Source of the DNA: Flavobacteriales bacterium UBA4110
Lineage (GTDB): Bacteria > Bacteroidota > Bacteroidia > Flavobacteriales > Weeksellaceae
Assembly: GCA_002383165.1 (NCBI GenBank)
Contig: DFXK01000002.1
Coordinates: forward strand, 350,638 to 414,637
DNA length: 64,000 nt
Direction: 5' to 3'
A program made the translations under genes and the position numbers. The notes below the pieces were generated by a model, which ran no database searches, was not told where the DNA came from, and saw only the letters and a list, made by a program, of their open reading frames with translations. Shown in pieces: positions 42,304 to 51,825 of this stretch (the stretch's first letter is position 1; the number at the start of each line of letters is the position of its first letter).

Positions 42304-45300
42304 TTATTGTGTGACTTTCATCAACTGTTTTGTGATGTTATCCATCTTTTCGGCTTCGTAAGTCGTATCGTAATCTTTCATAATGTCAAATAGATACGAG
42401 TAGAACGATGTCACTTTCTGTACATCATCTGCTTTTTTGAAAGCCTTTTCTTTGCCCATCTCCTGCAAATCTTTGATGAATGTATTGAATCTTTTATCGA
42501 TCACATTCAGAGAGTTGACAAGATATTGATAACCTTTGTCTTTCTGCCCGATTTTGTTATAAGCATCAGAAACCGCACCCACAACAAGGGAATATTCCAT
42601 TGGTTTGGTTTTCATCTGTCTTGCTGCATAAACCTGGAACTTAGGAGATAATCTTGTGTAATAATCATACTCTTCGAAGATTCCTTTCTTAAGGTCTTCT
42701 GCCAGTTTCAGTCCTTTTTGCTCTTGTCCTGCAACGATGTAAGCGTAAACAATAGAACTTAAAGATCTTGGGTCGTTATATTTCGAAACAGGAATTTCCC
42801 TGCTAGCCAAATCCAGAACTTCAATCGCTCTTTTCTTGTCGCCTTTCAGCACCAAAGCTTCAGCCGCTCTACTTGCCGATGATCTGTAACCGATGATATT
42901 CTGCGTACAAGTCTCGTCAAAATGTGTTTTCAAATCTTTGAAATTACCCCATCTATAATTTTTAACTACATTATAAAGTTCGTCTGCATTCACCATTCCT
43001 AGTTCGCCATCCGGAGACTCTTCGGTTTTGATTGGAACCAATCTGTAGCTGAATCCATCAAATTTCAAATAATTGGAAAGGAAGAATAGATTGCTTCCGT
43101 CATAAATCCCGCCACTTGAAAAGTTGATTGGACGTTTCCAATCGAAGTTCGCTAGGATATCCAACATCATCATATTATTCTTGAACATACTAGAACCTTT
43201 ATAATCGATGACAATTTGTTTTTCTGCTTTTTGAGCTTCAGTTGGTGTAATGATTCCTGATTTAATGGCATTATTGACATTGACCGGAAGTACAAATTTG
43301 GAAACCGGAAGGAAGTTGAATTTTTCATAACGTTCTTCTCCGAAAATCATTTTAACAATTTCATCTTTTTCAGGCGATTTCATTTTCAAGAAGTTAACTG
43401 CTTCTTTCATTGTGATAGAATCCTGAGTCAGATATTTTCTGAAGGCTGCAAATTCTGTATCTGGTGCGCCCTGGTCTTTTAGATTCGCAAAAATATTAGA
43501 CCAATCATCTTTCGTCATCATATAAACCTGATCGTTGGAACCTTCACGATAATCTTCGTGAGTCAAAGTTGATGGAACAGGCATTGCGTTATATGTTCTT
43601 CTCTTAACTTGGTCAATGTTCCAAGGTGTAGATAACAATGTGAAATTCACAACTTTTACGTCCGGACGGAATTCCTCAGTCTCCTGGATTGCCCAAACCG
43701 GATAGGTATCATTATCACCATAAACGAACATAATTCCGTCTTTCGGCAGTGATTTTAAACTTGAATATGCATAATCGTAAGCTGTGTAACGTCCGCTTCT
43801 GTCGTGAACATTATAGTTCTGAAAGCCCATCATAAAAGGAATCCCTAACAATACAACTCCTACGATAATCTGAGCAGATTTGCTTTTTACTTTTTTCTGA
43901 AGCAACCAATAAATTGAAGCTACGCCTAATCCAATCCAAATCGCAAATGCATAGAAGGAACCAACCATCGCATAATCTCTTTCACGAGGTTCGAATGGTT
44001 TCATCCCCGTATAAAATACAATCCCGACACTTGTTAAAATGAATAAAGATAATATCGCATAGAATCTTCCGAAATCTCTATTTAATTGAAAGAAGAATCC
44101 TAATAATCCTAAAATTAAAGGCAACATAAAGAACTTAACCGTACTTTCATTCTGGAATTTAGCCGGCATTTCGCTTTGGTCTCCCCAAATATTATTATCG
44201 ATGAAAGGAATCCCTGTGATGAAGTTTCCATTGGTATTTTCCATATGACCTTCTACATCATTCTGGCGACCTGCAAAATTCCAAAGCAGATATCTTCCGA
44301 AATAATAGTAGTTCTGGAATGTGATGAAGTAATCCAAATTCTGAGCTAATGTCGGCTTCTGAACATTGATGATTCCGAATTGTTTCGCTTTCAGATAATC
44401 ATCCATTTTAATGGTTCCGTTCTCATATTTTTGACGAAGTTCATCAAAGAACTGTTTTGCTTCCGGACTTTCAGAAATTTGCTCATTACCATAATTGAAC
44501 GTGAAATCTGGTGCGCCGTACATCGAAATATAATTTGGCATTACCGATTTATCTTCACTGAACATCCTTGGTAAGAAACCAACGTGCTCTTTACTAAAAA
44601 CATAATTAAACTTTTCTCCTACTTTACGATATTGTCCTGTTGTTGCATCTTTCTCGTAAGTATCACCTGTTTTTTCGGTTTTGTAACTTCCGTCTTCGTT
44701 TTTCTGAATTCCGTTCGGGTCAAGATAAGCGGTATAATTTTGACCGTACAAAGTTGGCCAATCCCCGTATTGTTCACGATTATAATAATCCAACATCCCC
44801 AAAGCATTGTCTGGGTCATTAAGGTTCATTGGCGGATTGGCGATTGCTCGGATTGGGATTACCAACCAGCAAGAGAATCCAATCATCATATAAACTACAG
44901 ATAATGCGATGGTTTGGTATAATGATTTCCCCGTTTTTCTTGTGTAAGTGATGAACAAATAACAAAGAACAACCAAAATAACAAATGCGAAAACTGTCCC
45001 CGAATGGAAAGGCAAACCTAATCCATTGACAAAGAATATTTCAGATTTCCCGAATAAAGTCATTATCACAGGGAAGATAATTTTGAATACAAAGGCAAGA
45101 ATAACCAATGTTACCACATTTGCTATCAAAAATGATTTCCAAGTGAATTTATAGTGTCTTGTGTAGTAAATCAAACAAACTGCTGGCAGCGCTAACATAC
45201 ACATCATATGCACGCCCACAGACAAACCAATGATGAAGAATAAGAGGATGATCCATCTTTCGTTGTCTTTTTCAAGATATTCGTTTTCCCATTTTGTAAT

Positions 45301-45789
45301 CAGCCAGACAATTAAAGCAATAAACATACTTGCCATCGCATAAACTTCGCCTTCAACCGCAGAGAACCAAAATGTATCTGAAAATGTAAAACATAAAGCA
45401 CCAACTGCTCCTGCAAATAATGTCGCGATCTCTTCAGCAATCGTTATATTTTCGAATTCCTTATTCAGTAATCTTCTTACAAGATGTGTAATAGTCCAGA
45501 ATAAAAACAGAATTGTAAATGCACTAAACAAAGCAGACATTGCATTAATCACTAAGGAATAATGTTGACCATCGCCAAACGCAAATAATGCTACTACAGC
45601 TCCAACTAACTGAAACAATGCAGCTCCAGGTGCGTGAGTAACTTCCAGTTTTACTGCGGAAGAAATATACTCCCCACAATCCCAAAAACTAAAATTGGGT
45701 TCTATGGTCGAAAGATAAGTAATAAATGCAATAACGAAAACTACCCACCCGAGAACGGTGTTCCATTGTTTAAAAGTCCAATTCTTCAT
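42304..45789 (-). CDS. GT117/DUF2723 family membrane glycosyltransferase
   Basis: 1161 aa with about 12 transmembrane helices in the N-terminal 650 residues. The signature FSFWDCGEYISSAVKLEV with THAPGAALFQLVGA near residues 30-65 is that of DUF2723/GT117, where the DxGE-type acidic site sits in a loop facing the periplasm. A large soluble C-terminal part has TPR-like helices (GDKKRAIEVLDLASRE). GT117 is proposed to O-mannosylate or otherwise glycosylate exported proteins in Bacteroidota. Monocistronic, no other glycosylation gene adjacent. Confidence 0.9.
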   Translation of the reverse strand: MKNWTFKQWNTVLGWVVFVIAFITYLSTIEPNFSFWDCGEYISSAVKLEVTHAPGAALFQLVGAVVALFAFGDGQHYSLVINAMSALFSAFTILFLFWTITHLVRRLLNKEFENITIAEEIATLFAGAVGALCFTFSDTFWFSAVEGEVYAMASMFIALIVWLITKWENEYLEKDNERWIILLFFIIGLSVGVHMMCMLALPAVCLIYYTRHYKFTWKSFLIANVVTLVILAFVFKIIFPVIMTLFGKSEIFFVNGLGLPFHSGTVFAFVILVVLCYLFITYTRKTGKSLYQTIALSVVYMMIGFSCWLVIPIRAIANPPMNLNDPDNALGMLDYYNREQYGDWPTLYGQNYTAYLDPNGIQKNEDGSYKTEKTGDTYEKDATTGQYRKVGEKFNYVFSKEHVGFLPRMFSEDKSVMPNYISMYGAPDFTFNYGNEQISESPEAKQFFDELRQKYENGTIKMDDYLKAKQFGIINVQKPTLAQNLDYFITFQNYYYFGRYLLWNFAGRQNDVEGHMENTNGNFITGIPFIDNNIWGDQSEMPAKFQNESTVKFFMLPLILGLLGFFFQLNRDFGRFYAILSLFILTSVGIVFYTGMKPFEPRERDYAMVGSFYAFAIWIGLGVASIYWLLQKKVKSKSAQIIVGVVLLGIPFMMGFQNYNVHDRSGRYTAYDYAYSSLKSLPKDGIMFVYGDNDTYPVWAIQETEEFRPDVKVVNFTLLSTPWNIDQVKRRTYNAMPVPSTLTHEDYREGSNDQVYMMTKDDWSNIFANLKDQGAPDTEFAAFRKYLTQDSITMKEAVNFLKMKSPEKDEIVKMIFGEERYEKFNFLPVSKFVLPVNVNNAIKSGIITPTEAQKAEKQIVIDYKGSSMFKNNMMMLDILANFDWKRPINFSSGGIYDGSNLFFLSNYLKFDGFSYRLVPIKTEESPDGELGMVNADELYNVVKNYRWGNFKDLKTHFDETCTQNIIGYRSSASRAAEALVLKGDKKRAIEVLDLASREIPVSKYNDPRSLSSIVYAYIVAGQEQKGLKLAEDLKKGIFEEYDYYTRLSPKFQVYAARQMKTKPMEYSLVVGAVSDAYNKIGQKDKGYQYLVNSLNVIDKRFNTFIKDLQEMGKEKAFKKADDVQKVTSFYSYLFDIMKDYDTTYEAEKMDNITKQLMKVTQ

Positions 45790-45967
45790 AAGGAAAATGA
45801 AATAACGGCGAAATTAACGTTTTTGATTCAGTTATTTGGATTTTTAACAAAAATTAAATATTGGTATATATTTTGGAAATAGCAGAAAAACAATTGAATT
45901 ATCTCTAAAAAAAATTAGATAAAATCAGATTAACGGCTCAAAAGTAAAAACATTGCAATTTTTTTTT

Positions 45968-45975
45968 TACTTTTG
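45968..45975 (+). promoter_or_regulatory. Candidate -7 element for the cysteate synthase-like gene
   Basis: TACTTTTG matches TAnnTTTG, 33 nt before the ATG at 46009. The nearest upstream TTG (45953-45955) is only 12 nt away, too close for a regular -33. Confidence 0.4.
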
Positions 45976-46008
45976 CAGACAGTTTTTGAGAGAAAAAATG
46001 ATTATAAA

Positions 46009-47046
46009 ATGATGAATGTACACGATAATATTCTTGGTTTGATTGGCAACTCACCGTTAGTCAAGCTAAACCAAGTTACCAAGGACATTCCTGCAACAGT
46101 GTATGCTAAGCTGGAGTCTTATAATCCGGGACATTCTACAAAAGACAGAATTGCGCTGCATATAATAGAAAATGCAGAAAAACAAGGCATCCTTAAATCA
46201 GATTCTGTAATTGTAGAAACCACTTCTGGCAACACAGGTTTTTCCATAGCTATGGTATGTATCGTCAAAGGTTACAAATGTATCCTCGCCGTGAGTGACA
46301 AAACGAAAGCTGAAAAAATCGCTTATTTGAAAGCTTTAGGTGCAACAGTATATGTGTGCCCAGCATCTGTACCGGCAGATGACCCGAGATCTTACTACGA
46401 AGTTGCAAAAAGAATTGCAAAAGAAACTCCAAATTCTGTATATATTAATCAATATTTTAACGAATTAAATATTGATGCCCATTATCAGACAACAGGTCCA
46501 GAAATCTGGAAACAAACTGAAGGAAAAATCACCCATCTTTTTGCCTGCACGGGAACCGGAGGAACGCTTTCCGGTTCTGCAAAATTCCTAAAAGAACAAA
46601 ATGCTGATATCAAAGTAATTGGTGTAGATGCAGACGGATCTATCCTGAAAACTTACCACGAAACAGGAAAAATTAACAAAACAGAAATCCATCCTTATCA
46701 GATTGAAGGTCTTGGAAAAAACCTAATTCCGGGCGCTCTTTTATTTGACAGAATCGATGAGTTTGTAAGAGTTAATGATGAGATGTCGGCTTACAGAACT
46801 CGGGAGATTGCATTGAAGGAAGCGATTATGGGTGGTTATACAACTGGAGCAGTAACTCAAGCTTTGATTCAGTATGCGAATTCTCATGAGTTTAAAAAAG
46901 ATGATTTGATTGTTTTGATTTTCCCAGACCACGGTTCACGCTATATTACGAAGGTTTACAGCGACAAATGGATGGAGGAGCAAGGTTTCATCAACAACTG
47001 TTTCCATAACTATGATGAAGTATTCAAAACCGAAATCATCAAATAA
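46009..47046 (+). CDS. PLP-dependent cysteine-synthase-family enzyme, probable cysteate synthase for sulfonolipids
   Basis: 345 aa from the ATG at 46009; the longer ORF begins with a TTG inside the -7 element. Beta-family fold II PLP enzyme: PLP lysine in GHSTKDRIA, TTSGNTGFSIAMVC, and CTGTGGTLSGSAKFL (PLP phosphate loop). It resembles CysK but differs at the substrate loop (NTGFS for NTGIA). Next to it (77 bp, with a terminator) is an alpha-oxoamine synthase, as in the sulfonolipid gene pairs I recall from Flavobacteriia, in which O-phosphoserine and sulfite are converted to L-cysteate. Ordinary cysteine synthase or cystathionine beta-synthase activity is the alternative. Confidence 0.65.
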   Translation: MMNVHDNILGLIGNSPLVKLNQVTKDIPATVYAKLESYNPGHSTKDRIALHIIENAEKQGILKSDSVIVETTSGNTGFSIAMVCIVKGYKCILAVSDKTKAEKIAYLKALGATVYVCPASVPADDPRSYYEVAKRIAKETPNSVYINQYFNELNIDAHYQTTGPEIWKQTEGKITHLFACTGTGGTLSGSAKFLKEQNADIKVIGVDADGSILKTYHETGKINKTEIHPYQIEGLGKNLIPGALLFDRIDEFVRVNDEMSAYRTREIALKEAIMGGYTTGAVTQALIQYANSHEFKKDDLIVLIFPDHGSRYITKVYSDKWMEEQGFINNCFHNYDEVFKTEIIK

Positions 47047-47066
47047 CATTACATCACAATATTTAT

Positions 47067-47095
47067 AACCTTTTGTAAATACAAAAGGTTTTTTA
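47067..47095 (+). terminator. Intrinsic terminator between the two sulfonolipid-type genes
   Basis: AACCTTTTGT (47067-47076) pairs perfectly with ACAAAAGGTT (47081-47090), AAAT loop, then TTTT. It lies 20 nt after the synthase stop and 29 nt before the next start. It may act as an attenuator setting the ratio of the two products. Confidence 0.7.
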
Positions 47096-47123
47096 ATAAA
47101 ACCAAAAATATAAGTTAGAAAAA

Positions 47124-48395
47124 ATGGACATTTTTGAAAGAATAAAACAGAATCCAGGTCCTCTAGGACAATTTGCAGATTATGGCGAAGGATACTATAT
47201 TTTCCCAAGATTAGAAGGACCAATTGGCCCGAGAATGAAATTCCAAGGAAAAGACGTCATCTTTTGGAGTGCTAATGATTATTTGGGAATGTGTAATCAT
47301 CCTGAAGTTTTAGAAGCTGATGCCAAAGCCGCTGCAGAATTTGGAATGTTTTATCCAATGGGAGCAAGAGCAATGTCCGGAGAAACTGAACAGCATTTGC
47401 AATTAGAAAAAGAATTGGCAGAATTTGTTCAAAAAGAATCTGCTTATCTTTTGAATTTCGGTTACCAGGGAATGGTTTCTTGTATCGATGCTTTGGTTTC
47501 TAGAAATGACGTGATTGTTTATGACGTAGATTCTCACGCTTGTATTGTAGATGGTGTTAGACTGCATGCAGGAAAACGTTTTACTTATAAACATAATGAT
47601 ATCGAGAGTTTTGAAAAGAACCTGAAGAGAGCTCAAAAAGTAACTGAAGAAACAGGAGGCGGAATATTGGTAATTACCGAAGGTGTTTTTGGAATGAGAG
47701 GACAACAGGGTAAACTGAAAGAAATATGTGCTCTAAAAGACAAATATAAATTCAGAATCTTGGTGGACGATGCTCATGGATTCGGAACATTAGGCGAAAC
47801 TGGAGCTGGAGCTGGAGAAGAGCAAGGTTGCCAGGATCAGATTGATGTTTACTTCTCTACATTTGCAAAATCTATGGCTGGTTTCGGAGCTTTCCTTGCT
47901 GGGAACAAAGAAATCATCCGTTATCTGAAATTCAACTTGAGATCTCAAATTTTTGCTAAATCTCTGACGATGCCAATGGTAATCGGAGGTTTGAAAAGAT
48001 TAGAATTGTTGAGAACAAGACCTGAAATCAAAGCCAAACTTTGGGAGAATGTTGAAAAACTACAAGGTGGTCTGAAAAAAATCGGCTATAACCTTGGCGA
48101 TACCAACACTTGTGTAACACCGGTTTTCATTCAAGGAACGCCTGTTGAAGCGACTCTTTTGGTAAAAGAATTAAGAGAAGATTACGGCATTTTTACATCT
48201 GTTGTGGTTTATCCGGTAATTCCAAAAGGAATGATTTTATTAAGATTGATTCCAACCGCTTCTCACACCGATGCTGAAATCAATGAAACACTATCTGCTT
48301 TCGAATCTATTCATAATAAATTGACAAGTGGCTACTACAAAGAAGCTGAGGCTAAATTATTAAAAGAGCAAAACTTAGAGTTTAAGCCGATTTAA
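47124..48395 (+). CDS. Alpha-oxoamine synthase, probable cysteate fatty acyltransferase (sulfonolipid/capnine synthesis)
   Basis: 423-aa PLP enzyme of the AONS/SPT/KBL family, condensing an amino acid with an acyl thioester with loss of CO2. Motifs: FWSANDYLGMCNHP, GARAMSGETEQHLQLE, DSHACIVDGVRLHAG (conserved His stacking PLP), VDDAHGFGTLGETGAG, and the PLP lysine in FSTFAKSMAGFGAF. The long N-terminus (GPLGQFADYGEGYYIFPRLEGPIG) is not that of BioF or Kbl. With the adjacent synthase the best fit is cysteate acyltransferase giving 3-ketocapnine. Serine palmitoyltransferase is the main alternative. Confidence 0.75.
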   Translation: MDIFERIKQNPGPLGQFADYGEGYYIFPRLEGPIGPRMKFQGKDVIFWSANDYLGMCNHPEVLEADAKAAAEFGMFYPMGARAMSGETEQHLQLEKELAEFVQKESAYLLNFGYQGMVSCIDALVSRNDVIVYDVDSHACIVDGVRLHAGKRFTYKHNDIESFEKNLKRAQKVTEETGGGILVITEGVFGMRGQQGKLKEICALKDKYKFRILVDDAHGFGTLGETGAGAGEEQGCQDQIDVYFSTFAKSMAGFGAFLAGNKEIIRYLKFNLRSQIFAKSLTMPMVIGGLKRLELLRTRPEIKAKLWENVEKLQGGLKKIGYNLGDTNTCVTPVFIQGTPVEATLLVKELREDYGIFTSVVVYPVIPKGMILLRLIPTASHTDAEINETLSAFESIHNKLTSGYYKEAEAKLLKEQNLEFKPI

Positions 48396-48404
48396 TTATT
48401 GGGA

Positions 48405-48929
48405 ATGAGTGATATTCAAATCAAAAAAGTCGGTTTAGAAGATATTGCGGATTTACAAAGTATCGGAAGACAAACTTTTGCCGAGACATTTTCAGAAGGA
48501 AACTCAGAGGAAGATATGAAGCAATATCTGGAAGAAAAGTTTTCTGTGTCGCAATTGAAATCAGAACTTTCAGACGATAATTCGATGTTCTATTTTGCTT
48601 TGGTTGATACGAATATTGTGGGTTATCTTAAGGTCAATTTGGGCAATTCCCAAACTGAGATCAAAGATAAAAATGCTTTGGAAATCGAAAGGATCTACGT
48701 GATAAAGGATTTTCACGGAAAAAGTGTTGCAAAACACCTTTATAACAAAGCTATTGAAATTGCAGAATCCAAAAATGTTGATTACGTTTGGTTAGGTGTT
48801 TGGGAAGAAAATGCAAGAGCCATAAGTTTCTACAAGAAAAATAATTTTTTAGAGTTTGATAAACATATTTTCAAACTTGGAAATGATGAGCAAACTGACA
48901 TCATGATGAAGCTTCATCTCAACAAATAA
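48405..48929 (+). CDS. GNAT-family N-acetyltransferase
   Basis: 174 aa from the ATG at 48405; a TTG two codons upstream is less likely. GNAT fold: strands before LEIERIYVIKDFHGKSVAKHLYNKAIEIAE, which holds the acetyl-CoA binding R/Q-x-x-G-x-G/A-type loop (here DFHGKSVA). The end is DYVWLGVWEENARAISFYKKNNFLEF. Substrate unknown. It starts 9 bp after the alpha-oxoamine synthase stop and is probably co-transcribed with it, but there is no evidence that it acts on sulfonolipid. Confidence 0.82.
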   Translation: MSDIQIKKVGLEDIADLQSIGRQTFAETFSEGNSEEDMKQYLEEKFSVSQLKSELSDDNSMFYFALVDTNIVGYLKVNLGNSQTEIKDKNALEIERIYVIKDFHGKSVAKHLYNKAIEIAESKNVDYVWLGVWEENARAISFYKKNNFLEFDKHIFKLGNDEQTDIMMKLHLNK

Positions 48930-48966
48930 AAAAAGCCGATTTGAAAATTTCAAATCGGCTTTTTTA
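48929..48966 (+). terminator. Strong intrinsic terminator after the GNAT gene
   Basis: A perfect stem of about 18 bp (AAAAAAGCCGATTTGAAA pairing with TTTCAAATCGGCTTTTTT), beginning at the stop codon and ending in a T run. Confidence 0.92.
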
Positions 48967-49093
48967 TGCTAAAGGTCTTCGTGTTTTCTGATTCAATTAC
49001 ATTAATGATTTAATTGATTTTTTAATCTGGTAAAACAACATTGATGATTGTAATTTTTTTTGGAAATTTAGGTTTGATGTTGTTGTAAAAGCG

Positions 49094-50629
49094 TTAATTA
49101 ATCTTTTTCAAATCCAAATCCTCAAAATCAAAACTAAAATCTGTCACATCAGAGATTGGTTTCATTTTCGCAGAAACCGCTTTTCCATTTTCATCAAAAT
49201 TAAGAGTAAAAAACGCATCGGCATCATAACTTCTGTCATCCCATTTTGCCACAAAAGAATTCGCTGAGTATGGAATCAAATCACCTTTCAGCCTTGGAGA
49301 AGATTTAGAGATAATTCTATAACCTTTCCCTTGCTTAGAAACCTCAACAATCCCGAACCAATCATCTTTGTACCAGCCGATGAACTGGTCATCTTTCAAA
49401 TCAGATTTGAATTTTGAAGCCTTATCATAAACTTCTTTCTTTTGTTTTGCAAAAGTTTCCTCATTTTTCTTATTTCTGTCACCGTAAAGTTTCAGCCAAT
49501 CACGGTTTTCAACACCCAGATAAGCATCTTTAACCGAATTTGTAATCGTTGAAAATGCCGCACCAGATTGCTGATTCGTCAAAACCACAATTCCTAATTT
49601 CATATCCGGAATCAATGTAAAATGCGTCACAGTCCCAATCAAACCTCCAGAATGCTGAACCTGCAAATGACCTTTCACATCGCTCAAAAACCAGCCTAAT
49701 CCATAACCATAAAAATGTGTATCATAAGGAGAAGTCATTCCAACTTTATCCGGAATCTGAAGACTCCAAAGTTCGTGGGCATTTTTCTCAGAAACCAAAC
49801 GCTTTCCGTCTTTGGTCACAAATCCGTTCAGGAGGAAATTCGCCCAAGTCGTCATATCTTGGATGTTACTAATAATCCCGCCTGCTGCGTTCGCTGTTTC
49901 GTTCCAATCGTGAGGAACCGCAATTGCTTTTCCATCAACCGGAGCGTGCGCATCAATAATATTTTGTAAATTTTTTGCTCTGTTATAAGACCCAAAACTC
50001 GCCGTCATACCAACAGGTTTCATAATTCTCTGCTCAATAAAATCTGCCCATTGTAAACCGGAAACTCTATGAATCACTTCTCCAGCAACGATGAACATAA
50101 TATTGTTATAATCCAAAGTCGTACGGAACGGATTTTCCGGTTTAAGAAATCTCACATTGTGAACAATATCATTCACAGTCAAGTTACCGCCTTCTGGAAA
50201 AAACATCAAATCACCTTGTCCCAATCCTAATCCAGCTCTGTGCGTTACCAAATCTTTGATGGTTACATTCTGAGAAACATAAGCATCTGCCATTTGGAAC
50301 TCAGGAATATATTTTGTCACTTTATCGTCCCAGTTGATTTTGCCTTCGTCAGCTAAAATCGCTAAAGCTGTACACGTAAAACCTTTACTATTAGAAGCAA
50401 TTCCAACCAATGTGTTATCATCCATCGGCTGATTATTTTTAAGTGACCGAACACCGAAACCTTTCGCATAAATAAGTTTTCCATCTTTCACAACACCAAC
50501 AGACATCCCAGGAACATCAAATGTTTTAAGTGAATTTTGAATCAATTCGTCGAGTTTTTTTTCTTCAATCTGAGCATTAGAAACAGCGAACGAAAAAAGA
50601 ACAAAGAATAAAGATATATTTCTTTTCAT
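49094..50629 (-). CDS. Serine hydrolase (beta-lactamase/DD-peptidase fold) with C-terminal DUF3471-like domain
   Basis: 511 aa, signal peptide cleaved near SNA-Q. Catalytic SxxK at Ser79-Lys82 (ASNSKGF), YxN at about 173-175 (DYNNIMF) and HSGG near 334 in place of KTG. This is the class C beta-lactamase-related fold (PF00144) rather than a demonstrated beta-lactamase. The C-terminal about 120 residues form a beta domain like DUF3471. Likely a periplasmic esterase or D-aminopeptidase. Resistance cannot be inferred. Confidence 0.88.
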   Translation of the reverse strand: MKRNISLFFVLFSFAVSNAQIEEKKLDELIQNSLKTFDVPGMSVGVVKDGKLIYAKGFGVRSLKNNQPMDDNTLVGIASNSKGFTCTALAILADEGKINWDDKVTKYIPEFQMADAYVSQNVTIKDLVTHRAGLGLGQGDLMFFPEGGNLTVNDIVHNVRFLKPENPFRTTLDYNNIMFIVAGEVIHRVSGLQWADFIEQRIMKPVGMTASFGSYNRAKNLQNIIDAHAPVDGKAIAVPHDWNETANAAGGIISNIQDMTTWANFLLNGFVTKDGKRLVSEKNAHELWSLQIPDKVGMTSPYDTHFYGYGLGWFLSDVKGHLQVQHSGGLIGTVTHFTLIPDMKLGIVVLTNQQSGAAFSTITNSVKDAYLGVENRDWLKLYGDRNKKNEETFAKQKKEVYDKASKFKSDLKDDQFIGWYKDDWFGIVEVSKQGKGYRIISKSSPRLKGDLIPYSANSFVAKWDDRSYDADAFFTLNFDENGKAVSAKMKPISDVTDFSFDFEDLDLKKIN

Positions 50630-50729
50630 TTTTAAATTAGAATTTAGGCTAAGATAGGAATTTGTAATTTTTAATTGTTAATGATTAAGGTTAATTATCT
50701 TTACATTTAAAATTTAATTACAAAATACA

Positions 50730-51284
50730 ATGTCATATTGCCAAGCTATAGAAACAATGCAACCCGAAGAAAGAAAAGCATTGCACAAAAACTACCACGA
50801 TAATCATTATGGTTTTCCGATTCATAGCGATGATGAGCTTTTCGGAAGGTTAATTATGGAAATCAATCAAGCTGGTTTGAGCTGGGAAACGATTCTAAAA
50901 AAGGAGGATTCTTTTAGAAAAGCCTACAGCAATTTCAGTATTGAAAAAATAGCTGCTTATACAGAAAAAGACCGCGAAAGATTACTATCAAACCCCGGAA
51001 TTATCCGAAATAAACTAAAAGTAAACGCAGCCATAGAAAATGCAAAAACCATTTTGGAATTGAAAAAAGAATTCGGTTCGTTCGAAAAATGGTTGGAACA
51101 TCATCATCCAAAAACGAAAGAAGAATGGGTAAAACTCTTCAAGAAAACTTTCCTTTTCACAGGTGGAGAAATTGTCGGCGAGTTTCTAATGAGTATTGGT
51201 TTTCTGAAAGGTGCACATTCTGATAGCTGTAAAATTAATGAGAAAATTTTTGCCACGAATCCGAAGTGGAGAGAGAATAAATAA
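50730..51284 (+). CDS. tag: DNA-3-methyladenine glycosylase I
   Basis: 184 aa. Removes 3-methyladenine from alkylated DNA. Zinc-snap ligands are visible: Cys4 in MSYC, a His in HDNHYGFP and the pair HSDSC near residues 166-170. The LSWETILKKEDSFRKAY stretch and the FTGGEIVGEFLMSIG helix are conserved in Tag. Short 24-bp gap to the next gene. Confidence 0.93.
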   Translation: MSYCQAIETMQPEERKALHKNYHDNHYGFPIHSDDELFGRLIMEINQAGLSWETILKKEDSFRKAYSNFSIEKIAAYTEKDRERLLSNPGIIRNKLKVNAAIENAKTILELKKEFGSFEKWLEHHHPKTKEEWVKLFKKTFLFTGGEIVGEFLMSIGFLKGAHSDSCKINEKIFATNPKWRENK

Positions 51285-51308
51285 CCCAAACTTAATTAAT
51301 TTATTTTA

Positions 51309-51800
51309 ATGAAATTAAATCCAATTTTAATACTGTTTGCATTTATATACAATATAATTACAGGGATTTTAATATATAACATATTTCAAGATCAAAGTTC
51401 ATCTTTAGGCTATGTAATTCTATTTTTTCCTGTTTTCTGGGTTATTTCAGCAATTATTTTATTTTTGTTGTACTGGAAAAAAGTTATTGATTTTAAAGGA
51501 ATTATTAATAAGATTCTTCTTTTTTTCTCAACACCATTTGCATTAATATTATTTCAATTCTTTTACACTCAATTGACTGATGCAAAATACATTATTGGTT
51601 CCTATGAATATGATAAAGGAAATAATAGATACAGAGAAATTACATATGATTACGAAGTTGGAGGGCAAACTCAAAGAAAAGAGTTTTACATTTTAGAAAA
51701 CGGATGGAAAAAAGATAGTGTTTGGACATATTACAATAAAGATGGAAGTATAAAAAAAATAGAAGACTACAGAAAAAAGAAATTAAAAAATTCGCCTTAA
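51309..51800 (+). CDS. Hypothetical membrane protein with a C-terminal repeat-like tail
   Basis: 163 aa. Three hydrophobic helices in the first about 85 residues (PILILFAFIYNIITGILIY; YVILFFPVFWVISAIILFLL; IINKILLFFSTPFALILFQFFY). The C-terminal cytoplasmic or periplasmic part is Tyr/Lys-rich (GSYEYDKGNNRYREITYDYE; KDSVWTYYNKDGSIKKIEDY), resembling MORN/YwqK-like beta repeats. It is more AT-rich than its neighbours. Not recognised as a named family. Between tag and pyrEF on the same strand. Confidence 0.5.
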   Translation: MKLNPILILFAFIYNIITGILIYNIFQDQSSSLGYVILFFPVFWVISAIILFLLYWKKVIDFKGIINKILLFFSTPFALILFQFFYTQLTDAKYIIGSYEYDKGNNRYREITYDYEVGGQTQRKEFYILENGWKKDSVWTYYNKDGSIKKIEDYRKKKLKNSP

Positions 51801-51825
51801 ATTTGTAGAAATCTAAAGAAAGTAA

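Noticed and set aside
47124..48395. Call as serine palmitoyltransferase or BioF
   Set aside because: The N-terminus differs from BioF, no biotin gene is linked, and the cysteine-synthase neighbour argues for cysteate use; kept as the alternative only.
49094..50629. Call as a beta-lactamase resistance gene
   Set aside because: It has the fold (SxxK, YxN) but a DUF3471-like tail and HSGG motif; peptidase or esterase activity is as likely, and nothing shows antibiotic hydrolysis.
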